Assembly (NCBI GenBank): GCA_049582805.1
Contig: JBAUUR010000110.1
Location: 1-12,785 of the forward strand
Direction of reading: 5' to 3'
Length of the DNA stretch: 12,785 nucleotides
Source of the DNA: CAVXFS01 sp049582805
GTDB lineage: Bacteria; Pseudomonadota; Gammaproteobacteria; Burkholderiales; Gallionellaceae
Below, in pieces: positions 6,043 to 12,785 of the stretch. A program made the translations under genes and the position numbers. How positions within the stretch are numbered: the first letter of the stretch is position 1; every line of letters starts with the position of its first letter. The notes under the pieces were generated by a model that saw only the letters and a list, made by a program, of their open reading frames with translations, was not told where the DNA came from and did not search any database.

Positions 6043-6643
6043 GTCCTTCTTCTGCCATCGCAATCTTCACCGCCGGCCGCGCGCTGATGCGTTCCATGTA
6101 GTCCTTCAACACCGGCCAGGGCGAGAGTTCGAAGCCGAGGCGCGGCGACCATCGCAGCACCGCGAACAGGTAGGCGTCGGCGACGCTGAAGGTGTCGCCC
6201 ATCAGGTAGTCCCTGTTTGCGAGCGCTTTGGCGGCAAAGCCGATGCGCCCGGCCAGACGTTCCTTGAAGGAGGCCTTGGCGTCGTCAGTCAGTTTTGGGT
6301 TGAACAGCGGGCTGTAGCCCTTGTGGATCTCGCTCGAGATGAAATTGAGCCATTCCTGCAGGCGGTAGCGCGCCAGCGTGCCGGCGGGCGGGGCGAGCTT
6401 TTTCTCGGGTGCCAGGTCGGCGAGGTATTGCACAATCACCGCCACTTCGGTCAGCAGTTGGCCGTCATTCATCACCAGCGCGGGAACGTTGCTTTTGGGA
6501 TTGATGGCGTTGTAATCCTGGGCGGTCTCGGTTTTCTTGTCGCCGGGATTGACTTTCTCGAGGCTGAAGTCGAGTCCGGCTTCATGCAGCACAATGTGCG
6601 GGCACAGCGAACAGGTGCCGGGGACGTAGTACAGTTTAAGCAT
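6038..6643 (-). CDS. gstA: Beta-class glutathione S-transferase
   Basis: This 201-residue cytosolic enzyme is the same length as E. coli GstA and similar throughout. It conjugates glutathione to electrophiles. The thioredoxin-like N-terminal domain has MLKLYYVPGTCSL, with Cys11 equivalent to the beta-class glutathione-contact Cys10. The cis-Pro block is NPKSNVPALV (49-58), followed by the TE pair at 65-66 and an all-helical C-terminal domain. His107 in EWLNFISSEIHKGYSPLF corresponds to His106 of the E. coli enzyme. The N-capping block FSVADAYLFAVLRW is present. ATG 6643 has a GGAG site about 8 nt upstream. The gene is divergent from the 92-residue gene at 6715. Confidence 0.95.
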   Translation of the reverse strand: MLKLYYVPGTCSLCPHIVLHEAGLDFSLEKVNPGDKKTETAQDYNAINPKSNVPALVMNDGQLLTEVAVIVQYLADLAPEKKLAPPAGTLARYRLQEWLNFISSEIHKGYSPLFNPKLTDDAKASFKERLAGRIGFAAKALANRDYLMGDTFSVADAYLFAVLRWSPRLGFELSPWPVLKDYMERISARPAVKIAMAEEGL

Positions 6644-6714
6644 GGGTGATGCTCCGTTGGGTGGCCTGCTTGCAGTGTACCAAGCAAAGCAGGATCGCGG
6701 TTAAGATGCAGGGC

Positions 6715-6993
6715 ATGAAAACATATCACATTGATTCAAGCGGAGCCGCGCTCCATTTCGATGCCGCCCGCAAGCGCGCCTCGGCGGTGGCCGACGAACA
6801 GCTCGGCGAGAACATGCTGCTGTCCTGGTACGACCGCGAGCGCGACCTGGAATCGCCGGCGCATGCGAGCGAGTGCCACGAGGGCTGTGCGCTCAGGGGG
6901 TACTGGGACTACGCGCTGAACCGGGGCGGGGCGCTGGCGGTGGATTTCGACGAGGGGCGTTTCGTGTTCTGTTTCCGGGCCTTGGGGGAATGA
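6715..6993 (+). CDS. Small AF1514/DUF5619-like protein
   Basis: This is a 92-residue soluble protein. Its pattern is MKTYHIDSSGAALHFDAARKRA, then GENMLLSWYDRERD..SP, then a Cys-containing loop ECHEGC, then YWDYALNRGGALAVDFDEGRFVFCFRAL. From memory this fits the AF1514/DUF5619 family of small bacterial and archaeal proteins (ML.WYD and GG.L.V..N.G.Y.F.F), whose function is not known. I cannot run a search to confirm that. ATG 6715 is preferred because the conserved start MKT matches. A TAAGAT -10-like word lies just upstream at 6702-6707. It converges with the glycosyltransferase gene, with 60 bp between the stops. Confidence 0.75.
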   Translation: MKTYHIDSSGAALHFDAARKRASAVADEQLGENMLLSWYDRERDLESPAHASECHEGCALRGYWDYALNRGGALAVDFDEGRFVFCFRALGE

Positions 6994-7053
6994 ACACGAA
7001 TTGTCCATTAGGCGAAATTGGGCGAACGGTATCAGGGCTAGCTGTCTGGCCGG

Positions 7054-8439
7054 TTATTCCATTCTCCCTTGATCTCGCGGCTTTCCTGATTCCAGCCGCT
7101 GCAGATTATTCCTGGCCTTGACGAGATGCGGATCGAGTTGCAGCGCGGTGGTGAATTCGCGCCGCGCATCTGCGTTGCGCTGGGCAAGCAGGTAGGCGTA
7201 GCCGAGGTTGTTGTGCGCGCGCGCCTTGTGTGGCGATTTGCCCACGGTGTCTTCCCACAAGGCGATCTCGCTGGCGTAGTCGCGGTTGCGCATCACGGTC
7301 AGCGCGGCGAGGATGAGCGTGAGTATTGTGGCGCTGCGGCGGAAGGCCGGTGCGCGCAGCAGCAGCGCAAGTTCGATGACGAGAGCGAGCAGCAGCGGCC
7401 AACTGGCGAGGTAGAGCTGGCGTTCGTTGGCGATGTCAATGCGCGGCAGGAACAGATACAGCGGGATCAACTGGAGCAGTGCCCACGCCAGCGCAAAAGT
7501 GATCCAGGGCCGTTTGCGCCGCAACAGGTACAACAACGCGCACACGGCGCTAAAGAATAGCAGCGGCAATGTGGCCCCGGAGAAATCGTGCTGCAGCGGC
7601 AAATCGGGATCGATGTTCAGCCACAGCGGCAGCGCCCATTGCCGCATCAGCCAGGCGAAGGCAATCAGTTGCGTGGCGATGTTTCCCTGCAGGCTGTTGA
7701 GTTCGGCGCTGCGTTCCATCTGCGAGATATAGTTGTCGCTGGACAGGAAGAACAGCGCGCCGAGCAGCAACACCGCCCAGCTTGGCCACTGCGGCCTGAA
7801 TGCGGTTCTCCAGTTGCCGCCGCAGCATAGTTCCCACACCAGCAGCGCCAGCGGAAAAGTCACGGCGGTCTCCTTCACGCCGAGCGCGAGCAGGAACAGC
7901 AGCGGCGTTGCGACGTAGAGATAAATACTGTTGTGACGCGTGCGGCCGGTGACGTAACAAAGCAGCGCGCCAAGGTAGAACATCGTCATCAACGCAACGG
8001 AACGGCCGCATATATAAGTTACCGCTTCGGTGTGCACAGGGTGCACGGCGAACAATACCGCAGTGAACAATGGCACCTCTCGCAGTCGCTCGCGTTGCGG
8101 CTGCTGGCGCACGAATTCTCCGGCCAGCAGATACACCAGCCATGCATCGGCCAGGTGAATCAGCAGATTGGTGAGATGGAATCCCGTTGCGCCCAGGCCC
8201 AGCGTCCAGTCCAGCGTGTAGCTGAATTTCAGCAGCGGGCGGATGCCGTGGCTGAGCCCGCCCAGCCACGCATCCCACGAATGGACGCGCGGGTTGTCGA
8301 CGATGACGTTGTAATCATCAAACTGGAAAGCGCCGGACAGCGAGTTGAAATAGCAGGCGAGCACGGCCAGCAGCAGCCACGCCGGGACATTGCGGGCAGG
8401 GATTTCGATTTTGGATAATCCGTCAGCCCCGCTGTCCAT
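7054..8439 (-). CDS. Multi-pass GT-C-like glycosyltransferase with C-terminal TPR
   Basis: This 461-residue integral membrane protein has about ten hydrophobic segments. After the first (VPAWLLLAVLACYF, ~18-31) comes a periplasmic-loop motif, FQFDDYNVIVDNPRVHSW (~39-56), whose Asp pair (D41-D42) is the usual position of the catalytic acidic residue in GT-C enzymes. AVHPVHTEAVTYICGRS is characteristic of the TMTC/DUF1736-type group of TPR-containing glycosyltransferases. The C-terminus (ARAHNNLGYAYLLAQRNADARREFTTALQLDPHLVKARNNL) holds about one and a half TPR units. The likely role is transfer of a lipid-linked sugar to an extracytoplasmic acceptor; acceptor and donor are unknown. ATG 8439 lies 17 bp after the stop of the carboxypeptidase gene, so it is the last gene of a three-gene operon. 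Confidence 0.88.
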   Translation of the reverse strand: MDSGADGLSKIEIPARNVPAWLLLAVLACYFNSLSGAFQFDDYNVIVDNPRVHSWDAWLGGLSHGIRPLLKFSYTLDWTLGLGATGFHLTNLLIHLADAWLVYLLAGEFVRQQPQRERLREVPLFTAVLFAVHPVHTEAVTYICGRSVALMTMFYLGALLCYVTGRTRHNSIYLYVATPLLFLLALGVKETAVTFPLALLVWELCCGGNWRTAFRPQWPSWAVLLLGALFFLSSDNYISQMERSAELNSLQGNIATQLIAFAWLMRQWALPLWLNIDPDLPLQHDFSGATLPLLFFSAVCALLYLLRRKRPWITFALAWALLQLIPLYLFLPRIDIANERQLYLASWPLLLALVIELALLLRAPAFRRSATILTLILAALTVMRNRDYASEIALWEDTVGKSPHKARAHNNLGYAYLLAQRNADARREFTTALQLDPHLVKARNNLQRLESGKPRDQGRME

Positions 8440-8456
8440 CCGCGGCCAGTGGCTGT

Positions 8457-9257
8457 TCAGGAAGGAAATTCGCGTACATGGTCGAACGCGAGATCGAGGA
8501 TGTCCGCCGCATCCCACCAGCGGTCATTGCCGTGCAGCATGACCAGCAGCACTTTGTTGGCGCCGCGTTCGACGTAGGCGACCAGGCATTTGCCGGCGCT
8601 GGGGGTGTAACCGGTCTTCAGGCCGATGGCGCCGGGATAGCGGCCGATCAGCGCGTTCTTGCTGGCGAAACGGTAGCTGTGCACCCCGTCCAGCGTGGTG
8701 ATGTCCGCTTCATGTCTGGCGGTGATACCGGTAATGCCCGGGCGCTTGATCAGCGCCCCGGCCAGCAGCGCCAGGTCGTGCGTGCTGGAGTAGTGGTTCG
8801 GTTCATCATGGCCGCAGGCATTGGCGTAATGCGTGTCGCGCATGCCGAGTTGCTGCGCGCGCCGGTTCATCATCCGCACAAAACGGGCCTCGTTGCCGGC
8901 CACAAAATCAGCCAGCGCATGACAGGCATCGTTGGCGGAATCGATCAGCATGGCTTCGAGCAAATCGTGCACATGGAACCGTTCGCCCGGCATCAGGTGC
9001 AGGCGCGTGCCGGTTTCGCGTGCGGCGGTCAGGCTGACGCTGACAACGGCCTGCGGCTGATCCTTTTCCGATACCAGCAACGCCGTCATCATCTTGGTCA
9101 GGCTGGCGGGGGGCAGGCGGCGGCGGGACTGTTTTTCCCACACCAGAGTGGAATTGATTTCGACCAGGTAAGAAGTCGCGACTTGCGGAAAGGGATCGGG
9201 CTGGGCAAAGGCCACAGCCGCCTGGCACAACAGCAACAGCCCGATCAGGTAATGCAT
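8457..9257 (-). CDS. D-alanyl-D-alanine carboxypeptidase family protein (peptidase S11)
   Basis: This is a 266-residue exported penicillin-binding-type serine hydrolase. A signal peptide covers residues 1-18 (cleavage near AFA/QP). The three active-site motifs are SLTK (52-55, nucleophile Ser52), SAN (107-109) and KTG (214-216). GLKTGYTPSAGKCL is typical of S11 enzymes, which remove the terminal D-Ala of peptidoglycan peptides. It ends soon after the transpeptidase-like domain, so it lacks the C-terminal beta domain and the amphipathic membrane anchor of PBP5/DacA and is probably soluble in the periplasm. It starts 2 bp after the DUF3617 gene stop and is followed by the glycosyltransferase gene, which implies co-expression. 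Confidence 0.93.
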   Translation of the reverse strand: MHYLIGLLLLCQAAVAFAQPDPFPQVATSYLVEINSTLVWEKQSRRRLPPASLTKMMTALLVSEKDQPQAVVSVSLTAARETGTRLHLMPGERFHVHDLLEAMLIDSANDACHALADFVAGNEARFVRMMNRRAQQLGMRDTHYANACGHDEPNHYSSTHDLALLAGALIKRPGITGITARHEADITTLDGVHSYRFASKNALIGRYPGAIGLKTGYTPSAGKCLVAYVERGANKVLLVMLHGNDRWWDAADILDLAFDHVREFPS

Positions 9258-9259
9258 TT

Positions 9260-10165
9260 CTAGAACCCGAACAGGCCTTTCAACTTCTTGGCGGAATCAA
9301 GCAGTGGATTGGCCGGATTGCTAGAACTGGAGCCGGCTGCGGGCTGGTTGCTGGAACTGGCCGAGGAATAGGATCTGCCGGAAGAGTGCGACTGTTCGCG
9401 ATCGCGCCTTGCTTCCATTATGTTCTTGGCTTCGGCGGGGCAGAACTGGGCCATGCTTTCGAAGTTGTTTTCATTGACGCTGCCGCAAATTGAATTAGTG
9501 ATCGACGCCATATTCAGTTTGCATGACTTGGCGATTACTCCACCATTGTATTTTTCCGCTTGCACCAGCGCCTGATAGACATCCGTATTCCTTGGCGCGT
9601 CCCTGCCTACCGCGTTGCACAGTTCTTCTTTCTTGCCGGGACATAAGGATGTGTCACGCAGGAAGCGATCGGCGCTGCCGATCCATTCCGTCGCGGTGAA
9701 ACCCGGGGTCTCGCAAGCCTGTTTCTGCATGGCCTTGACTTCCTCTCCGGGTTCGCAGCTGCCGCCCACGCGCTTGCCGCTCAGGGCCATGGTCATGTCC
9801 ATGGCCCGGCCGTGCGAATTGCCTTTCATGTGCATCGTGCCCTGGTAACTGTCGCTGCCATGGGTGAACTCGCCGGTCCCTTCCGTTATATCGCCGTTAT
9901 GATCGCAGCGGACTTTCCACGAAGTCTTGTTGCCGGAGAACTTGACATCGGTCATTTCGCAGTCCTTGTTCGGCGCGGATTGCCTGGGATCCTTTTCGCT
10001 TCCCTTGGCAACACAGACTTTCCGGGTCGTGGCCGGCATGGCAAACGGCATTCCTTCCATTTCCATCTTGGAAGTGACCTCCCAATATTCGCCGGTGGCG
10101 CTGAATGCGGAAACAGCAAATGTGCTTGCTGCAAAAAACAGACAGATGATTATTGGTTTTTTCAT
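9260..10165 (-). CDS. Secreted Cys-rich DUF3617 family protein
   Basis: This 301-residue protein has a signal peptide at residues 1 to about 22 (MKKPIIICLFFAASTFAVSA). The DUF3617 pattern follows: GEYWEVTSKMEMEGMPFAMPATTRKVCVAKGSE, then DCEMTDVKFSGNKTSWKVRC, GTGEFTHGSDSYQGTMHMKG and MALSGKRVGGSCEPG. The mature part holds ten Cys, suggesting disulfides. An additional Cys-containing domain follows (about 140-250), then a Ser/Asn/Pro-rich linker and a short amphipathic end (LLDSAKKLKGLFGF). Function is unknown; the family is periplasmic. ATG 10165 has a GGGAG ribosome binding site and follows a good promoter. It is the first gene of an operon with the S11 peptidase (2 bp apart) and the glycosyltransferase. 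Confidence 0.88.
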   Translation of the reverse strand: MKKPIIICLFFAASTFAVSAFSATGEYWEVTSKMEMEGMPFAMPATTRKVCVAKGSEKDPRQSAPNKDCEMTDVKFSGNKTSWKVRCDHNGDITEGTGEFTHGSDSYQGTMHMKGNSHGRAMDMTMALSGKRVGGSCEPGEEVKAMQKQACETPGFTATEWIGSADRFLRDTSLCPGKKEELCNAVGRDAPRNTDVYQALVQAEKYNGGVIAKSCKLNMASITNSICGSVNENNFESMAQFCPAEAKNIMEARRDREQSHSSGRSYSSASSSNQPAAGSSSSNPANPLLDSAKKLKGLFGF

Positions 10166-10207
10166 GTTGGCTCCCGTGGCAAGAAAAAATGCAAAGACAG
10201 CGCGAAG

Positions 10208-10236
10208 ATTTTTGCCGTTGTTGCCAGCGAAGTCAA
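10208..10236 (-). promoter_or_regulatory. Candidate sigma-70 promoter of the DUF3617 operon
   Basis: On the minus strand, -35 TTGACT (10231-10236) is followed by a 17-bp spacer and -10 AAAAAT (10208-10213). The predicted start is near 10201, giving a leader of about 36 nt with a GGGAG site before ATG 10165. Distances are ideal, but the -10 is only a partial match. Confidence 0.5.
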
Positions 10237-10323
10237 TGCCTGCTTGCGCCGGCGCAATAACCATGGAATTTTCCCGATGGCTCTGCTTGCGTAAAAACCC
10301 AAGCTGTGCAGCCGGAAATGACT

Positions 10324-12141
10324 TCACCATCCACTGCGTTGCGCCAACAAAGCCGCGCCATACGCGGCTTCATCATGCGCTGCGCCTGTAACCGGCACGC
10401 CCAGCAGCCTTGTCCGCAGCTTGGTCCATACCGCATTGTTCGCGCCGCCGCCCGCCGTGGTGACGGACTTGAGCGGCGTTGCGCCCAGTTCCGCGAGCCT
10501 GGCGTAACCGGCTGCTTCAATGCGGCTCAGGCCCTGCAGCAGACCGTGCAGGAATTGCACATCATCTGCCGGATGGGGAGTGAGTCGCGGCGCAAGCTGT
10601 GGGTCGTTGACAGGAAAGCGCTCGCCGGATCTGGGCAACGGGTAGTAGTCGAACGGGCTGTCTGTTGCGGGGTCGATCTGTGTGCTCAGTTCCGCCAGTT
10701 GAGTGTCGCTGAAATATTGCCGCAGCACGCCGCCGCCCGCATTGGACGCGCCGCCCGCCAGCCACAGATCGCCATAGCGGTGGCTGTACACGCCGTATTG
10801 CGCCGCTTCCACGCGCCGTTGCGAGAGCAGCTTGAGCACCAGCGTTGTGCCGAGCGAGGTGACGGCCGAGCCCGGTTCATTTACGCCCGTGGCGATGACA
10901 GCGGCGATGCTGTCGGTGGTGCCCGCATGCACAGAGCAGGCGGGATTGAGTTTGAAATGTTGCGCGACGGCGGAGCTGATTTGCGCGATGATCGTGCCGG
11001 GTACGCCCACCTGCGGCAGTCGGTGGGCGTACGGCAAGCGCAGCACCCAGTCCGGCCAGCACAGGTGCTCCACGTCATAGCCTGTCTTCAGCGCGTTGTG
11101 GTAGTCCGACATCCCGCCGATCCCGGTGAGCAGCGCGGCCAGCCAATCGGCCTGGTGCATAAAATATGCGGCATTCGTTGCATCGCAATGCCGCGTCAGC
11201 CACAGGAATTTCGCCAGCCCGGAAGTGGCGCTGCACACCGTGTGTTCCGGCGGGGCGATCTTCTCCAGTTCAGCCGCCTCCTTGGTTGCGCGGCTGTCGG
11301 AATACAGCAGGGTGGGCAAGACCGGCTCCAGTTCATCATCACACAGCAGCACCGTGCCGGAAGTCGCGGCGATAGCGATGCCCTGCAGTTGCGCCGCAAC
11401 AGGTGCCGGCAGGCGCCGCAGCAAGGTGAGCAGCGCCTCGCGCCAGTCCAGCGGGGTTTGCGCGGCTGCATCGGGATAGGCGATGCGGTCTTGGTGGACG
11501 ATGGCGCCGGATGCATCCAGCACGCAGGCGCGCGCGCCGGAAGTGCCGAAGTCAAAGCCGAGGTAAAAAGCGGGATGGGTAGGGGAGGAGCAGGAAATGT
11601 TTTTCGATTCGGTTTCCTTTGATTTTGCTTCTTTTGGTTCTACTCCCTTCGACTTCGCTGCGCTACGCTCAGGGCGAACGGGGGTGTTAGGATTAACGGA
11701 GTGCTCAGGGTGGACGGGAGAACCAAGGTAAACGGAGAGGCTGGGTGCTGACTGAAGAGGATGTAAAGATTTTCCCCGAGGCTCTCCCAACCCGTTCGTG
11801 CTGAGCGTAGGGGACGGAGTCCCCGAAGTCGGAGCATTGCTCTGTGTCCGCTGGTGCCGATGATTGCCCCGGCCCAGCTTGTTTATTTCCTGCCAATCCC
11901 CCTGCATCATGGCTTCTTTCTTTTTTCTGCTCCATCCCTTGAGTTGCATTTCAGCGGATAAAACTTCTTCACGCGTGGCGCATTCCTGTGACCAAGCCAA
12001 CTCGACAGGACGGCGGTCGCGGGTATAGCCATCGCATGTTCCGGTTTGATGTTCACCCATGCGCTTTTCGAGGGAGTCAGTGTGGCCGGTATAGTAGGAG
12101 CCGTCGGCACAACGCAGAATGTAAACCCAGAATGGTTTCAT
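10324..12141 (-). CDS. Fusion of GIY-YIG nuclease domain and FGGY-family carbohydrate kinase
   Basis: This is one 605-residue frame without stops. Residues 1-88 are a complete small GIY-YIG domain (YILR 7-10, YYTG 16-19, R27, catalytic-type Glu64 in SAEMQLKGW). Such single-domain UPF0213-like proteins are normally about 90 residues and free-standing. Residues about 89-190 are a Ser/Pro/Lys-rich linker encoded largely by interspersed palindromic repeats. Residues 192-605 are a full FGGY kinase: GFDFGTSGARA (195-205), catalytic-type Asp410 in HAGTTDSIAAV, GSAVTSLGTT (424-433), GGASNAGGG (463-471), AGGGANN (563-569) and EAAYGAALLA near the end. The DFGTSGARA start resembles plant and cyanobacterial D-ribulokinase (XK-1 type), so D-ribulose is a possible substrate. 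No in-frame ATG, GTG or TTG lies in 11580-11780, so the kinase has no obvious start of its own. The GIY-YIG start has only a weak ribosome binding site. Confidence 0.82.
   Translation of the reverse strand: MKPFWVYILRCADGSYYTGHTDSLEKRMGEHQTGTCDGYTRDRRPVELAWSQECATREEVLSAEMQLKGWSRKKKEAMMQGDWQEINKLGRGNHRHQRTQSNAPTSGTPSPTLSTNGLGEPRGKSLHPLQSAPSLSVYLGSPVHPEHSVNPNTPVRPERSAAKSKGVEPKEAKSKETESKNISCSSPTHPAFYLGFDFGTSGARACVLDASGAIVHQDRIAYPDAAAQTPLDWREALLTLLRRLPAPVAAQLQGIAIAATSGTVLLCDDELEPVLPTLLYSDSRATKEAAELEKIAPPEHTVCSATSGLAKFLWLTRHCDATNAAYFMHQADWLAALLTGIGGMSDYHNALKTGYDVEHLCWPDWVLRLPYAHRLPQVGVPGTIIAQISSAVAQHFKLNPACSVHAGTTDSIAAVIATGVNEPGSAVTSLGTTLVLKLLSQRRVEAAQYGVYSHRYGDLWLAGGASNAGGGVLRQYFSDTQLAELSTQIDPATDSPFDYYPLPRSGERFPVNDPQLAPRLTPHPADDVQFLHGLLQGLSRIEAAGYARLAELGATPLKSVTTAGGGANNAVWTKLRTRLLGVPVTGAAHDEAAYGAALLAQRSGW
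11645..11684. repeat. Interspersed palindromic repeat, copy A
   Basis: The copy starts CCCTTCGACTTCGCTGCG and ends CGCTCAGGGCGAACGGGG. It belongs to the same family as copies B to E. Here it is translated on the minus strand as linker residues about 153-166 (TPVRPERSAAKSKG) of the fusion protein. Confidence 0.7.
11791..11836. repeat. Interspersed palindromic repeat, copy B
   Basis: The copy begins CCCGTTCGTGCTGAGCGTAG. A GGGGAC-gga-GTCCCC hairpin (11810-11824) follows, then CGAAGTCGGAGCA. It is translated as linker residues about 103-117 of the fusion protein. The flanks match copy C at nearly every base, while the hairpin stem sequence differs but stays paired. Confidence 0.75.
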
Positions 12142-12178
12142 GCTTGTTTTTCAATTCCGCTGCGGTGAGGTATCAACT

Positions 12179-12260
12179 CCGTTCGTGCTGAGCGTAGGAC
12201 GCGCAGCGTCCGAAGTCGAAGCATGAAGCGTAGCTGGGATAGCCAGCGAAGTCGAAGCAT
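12179..12260. repeat. Interspersed palindromic repeats, copies C and D in tandem
   Basis: Copy C (12179-12224) starts CCGTTCGTGCTGAGCGTAG, has the hairpin GGACGC-gca-GCGTCC (12197-12211) and ends CGAAGTCGAAGCAT. Copy D (12226-12260) is a 5'-shortened copy with a different hairpin (CTGGgataGCCAG) and the same CGAAGTCGAAGCAT end. They lie just upstream of the fusion gene start. Confidence 0.7.
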
Positions 12261-12270
12261 CAGATCACTT

Positions 12271-12330
12271 CCTTTGACTCCGCTACGCGGAGTTTATCTT
12301 GAGATTTGCCGAAAGGCTCAGGACGAACGG
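12271..12330. repeat. Interspersed palindromic repeat, copy E
   Basis: The copy starts CCTTTGACTCCGC, has the 7-bp stem hairpin ACTCCGC-tac-GCGGAGT (12277-12293) and ends GGCTCAGGACGAACGG. It lies in opposite orientation to copies C and D. Together, C to E fill most of the gap between the fusion gene and the ribbon-helix-helix gene. Confidence 0.65.
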
Positions 12331-12364
12331 TGTAGCGTGGACTCGTTCCCATGTATTCGGTTGC

Positions 12365-12583
12365 TCATTGTCCGATGTGATGTTCAAGGTGCTGCATGGC
12401 GTCTTGATGGGTGCTACGCTCGCCTGTTTTCATGCGCGCTACAGTCGCTTGCACCGCATGTTCGGTCGCCTCGAAACCGTCGCGCAGCACGTACTTGAGC
12501 AGGGCGCGGGGTGTGCGTCCGGCGGCCTGTGCCAGTCTTTCCAGGCGGCGGGTGTCAGCTTGCGATAAGGTCAGTGCGTCCAT
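12365..12583 (-). CDS. Ribbon-helix-helix (CopG/Arc-type) antitoxin-like protein
   Basis: This is a 72-residue protein. The N-terminal strand DALTLSQAD, followed by helices TRRLERLAQAAG and TPRALLKYVLRDGFEAT, is a typical ribbon-helix-helix DNA-binding domain of a CopG/Arc-type regulator. The C-terminal part (VQATVARMKTGERSTHQDAMQHLEHH) looks like an antitoxin tail that would contact a toxin. A strong GGAGGA ribosome binding site sits just before ATG 12583. No toxin gene follows in the 220 bp to the next gene, which is instead full of palindromic repeats, so it appears to be an orphan. It could also be a stand-alone regulator. Confidence 0.75.
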   Translation of the reverse strand: MDALTLSQADTRRLERLAQAAGRTPRALLKYVLRDGFEATEHAVQATVARMKTGERSTHQDAMQHLEHHIGQ

Positions 12584-12609
12584 GATTCCTCCTGCGGTGA
12601 TGTGCGATC

Positions 12610-12642
12610 AGTGTATCAATTCGCCCGCATTGCGCGCAATGC
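12610..12642 (-). promoter_or_regulatory. Candidate promoter and operator of the ribbon-helix-helix gene
   Basis: A perfect 16-bp palindrome, GCATTGCGCGCAATGC (12627-12642), overlaps a possible -35 TTGCGC (12634-12639) on the minus strand. It is spaced 18 bp from the -10 TACACT (12610-12615). The placement suits autorepression by the ribbon-helix-helix protein, as is usual for such antitoxins. The binding is inferred. Confidence 0.45.
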
Positions 12643-12651
12643 AGGAATTTA

Positions 12652-12783
12652 TTAGTAGCATACATGGACGCCCACTTTTGCCAAGCTTTCAATAGATGAT
12701 TTTGAGAAGGTTAAAGATTGCAGCCATACATCCGGATTTGTGGTGAGGCTATTGCCTCTATCCCTGATGGAATTCGCTGAGTA
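12652..12783 (-). CDS. Possible C-terminal fragment of an ORF entering from the window edge
   Basis: On the minus strand a frame is open from the window edge to TAA 12652-12654, giving 43 residues and ending SSIESLAKVGVHVCY. I do not recognise it, and an open run of this length is not strong evidence. If real, it lies upstream of and in the same direction as the ribbon-helix-helix gene. Confidence 0.2.
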   Translation of the reverse strand, partial: YSANSIRDRGNSLTTNPDVWLQSLTFSKSSIESLAKVGVHVCY

Positions 12784-12785
12784 GC

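Noticed and set aside
8478..9263. Plus-strand open frame opposite the carboxypeptidase gene
   Set aside because: The S11 motifs and signal peptide are on the minus strand. The plus-strand product is low-complexity Gly/Ala/Gln and has no ribosome binding site.
10306..11622. Long open frame (438 codons) on the plus strand opposite the FGGY kinase
   Set aside because: It is antisense to a clearly conserved kinase, the translation is Arg/Gln/His-rich with no recognisable motifs, and such shadows are common opposite GC-rich genes.
11640..12330. CRISPR array
   Set aside because: The repeated units are unevenly spaced, lie in both orientations, vary inside the hairpin and have no spacer regularity. 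They are interspersed palindromic repeats.
12271..12360. Short minus-strand frame (about 30 codons) starting near 12352 as a toxin after the RHH gene
   Set aside because: Nearly all of it is translated repeat copy E. It has no ribosome binding site and no toxin-like sequence.

Overview
The window looks like a chromosomal piece of a moderately GC-rich proteobacterium, most likely a betaproteobacterium. The reasons are SlyX, a beta-class glutathione transferase, a DUF3617 protein, an FGGY kinase of the DFGTSGARA type, and families of GC-rich palindromic repeats typical of such genomes. A Nitrosomonadales-type host is a guess. No tRNA, rRNA, CRISPR array or intact insertion sequence was seen.

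Positions 1-4670 (+ strand) read as a worn-down defence or genomic-conflict island. A DUF4411 PIN-like toxin gene is frame-disrupted at its N-terminus. An intact AbiEi-type antitoxin/repressor (745-1809) has a striking nested symmetric operator over its promoter and start codon. Only the last ~70 codons of the matching AbiEii-type nucleotidyltransferase toxin remain (1827-2036). One base later begins hsdM, the methyltransferase subunit of a type I restriction-modification system, with no hsdS or hsdR in the window. This hsdM carries an in-frame ~108-bp palindromic repeat element that adds ~36 residues. A membrane-anchored NERD-domain nuclease candidate follows 10 bp later. Two palindromic repeat structures (4480-4537 and 4545-4670) close the island.

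Positions 4794-6643 (- strand) hold housekeeping-type genes: gstA, a small unknown protein, slyX and a TerB-like protein. A small AF1514/DUF5619-like gene (6715-6993, +) is divergent from gstA.

Positions 7054-10165 (- strand) form a compact three-gene operon: a secreted Cys-rich DUF3617 protein, a periplasmic D,D-carboxypeptidase-like protein (S11), and a multi-pass GT-C-like glycosyltransferase with a C-terminal TPR.

Positions 10324-12141 (- strand) are one open frame joining an N-terminal GIY-YIG nuclease to an FGGY carbohydrate kinase. The ~100-residue linker contains translated copies of an interspersed palindromic repeat. Three more copies lie just upstream (12179-12330), followed by an orphan ribbon-helix-helix gene with a palindrome in its promoter (12365-12642).

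The best candidates for something undescribed are the GIY-YIG/FGGY fusion created across repeats, the coding-compatible repeat inside hsdM, and the symmetric four-site AbiEi operator over an apparently leaderless promoter whose toxin gene has been deleted.
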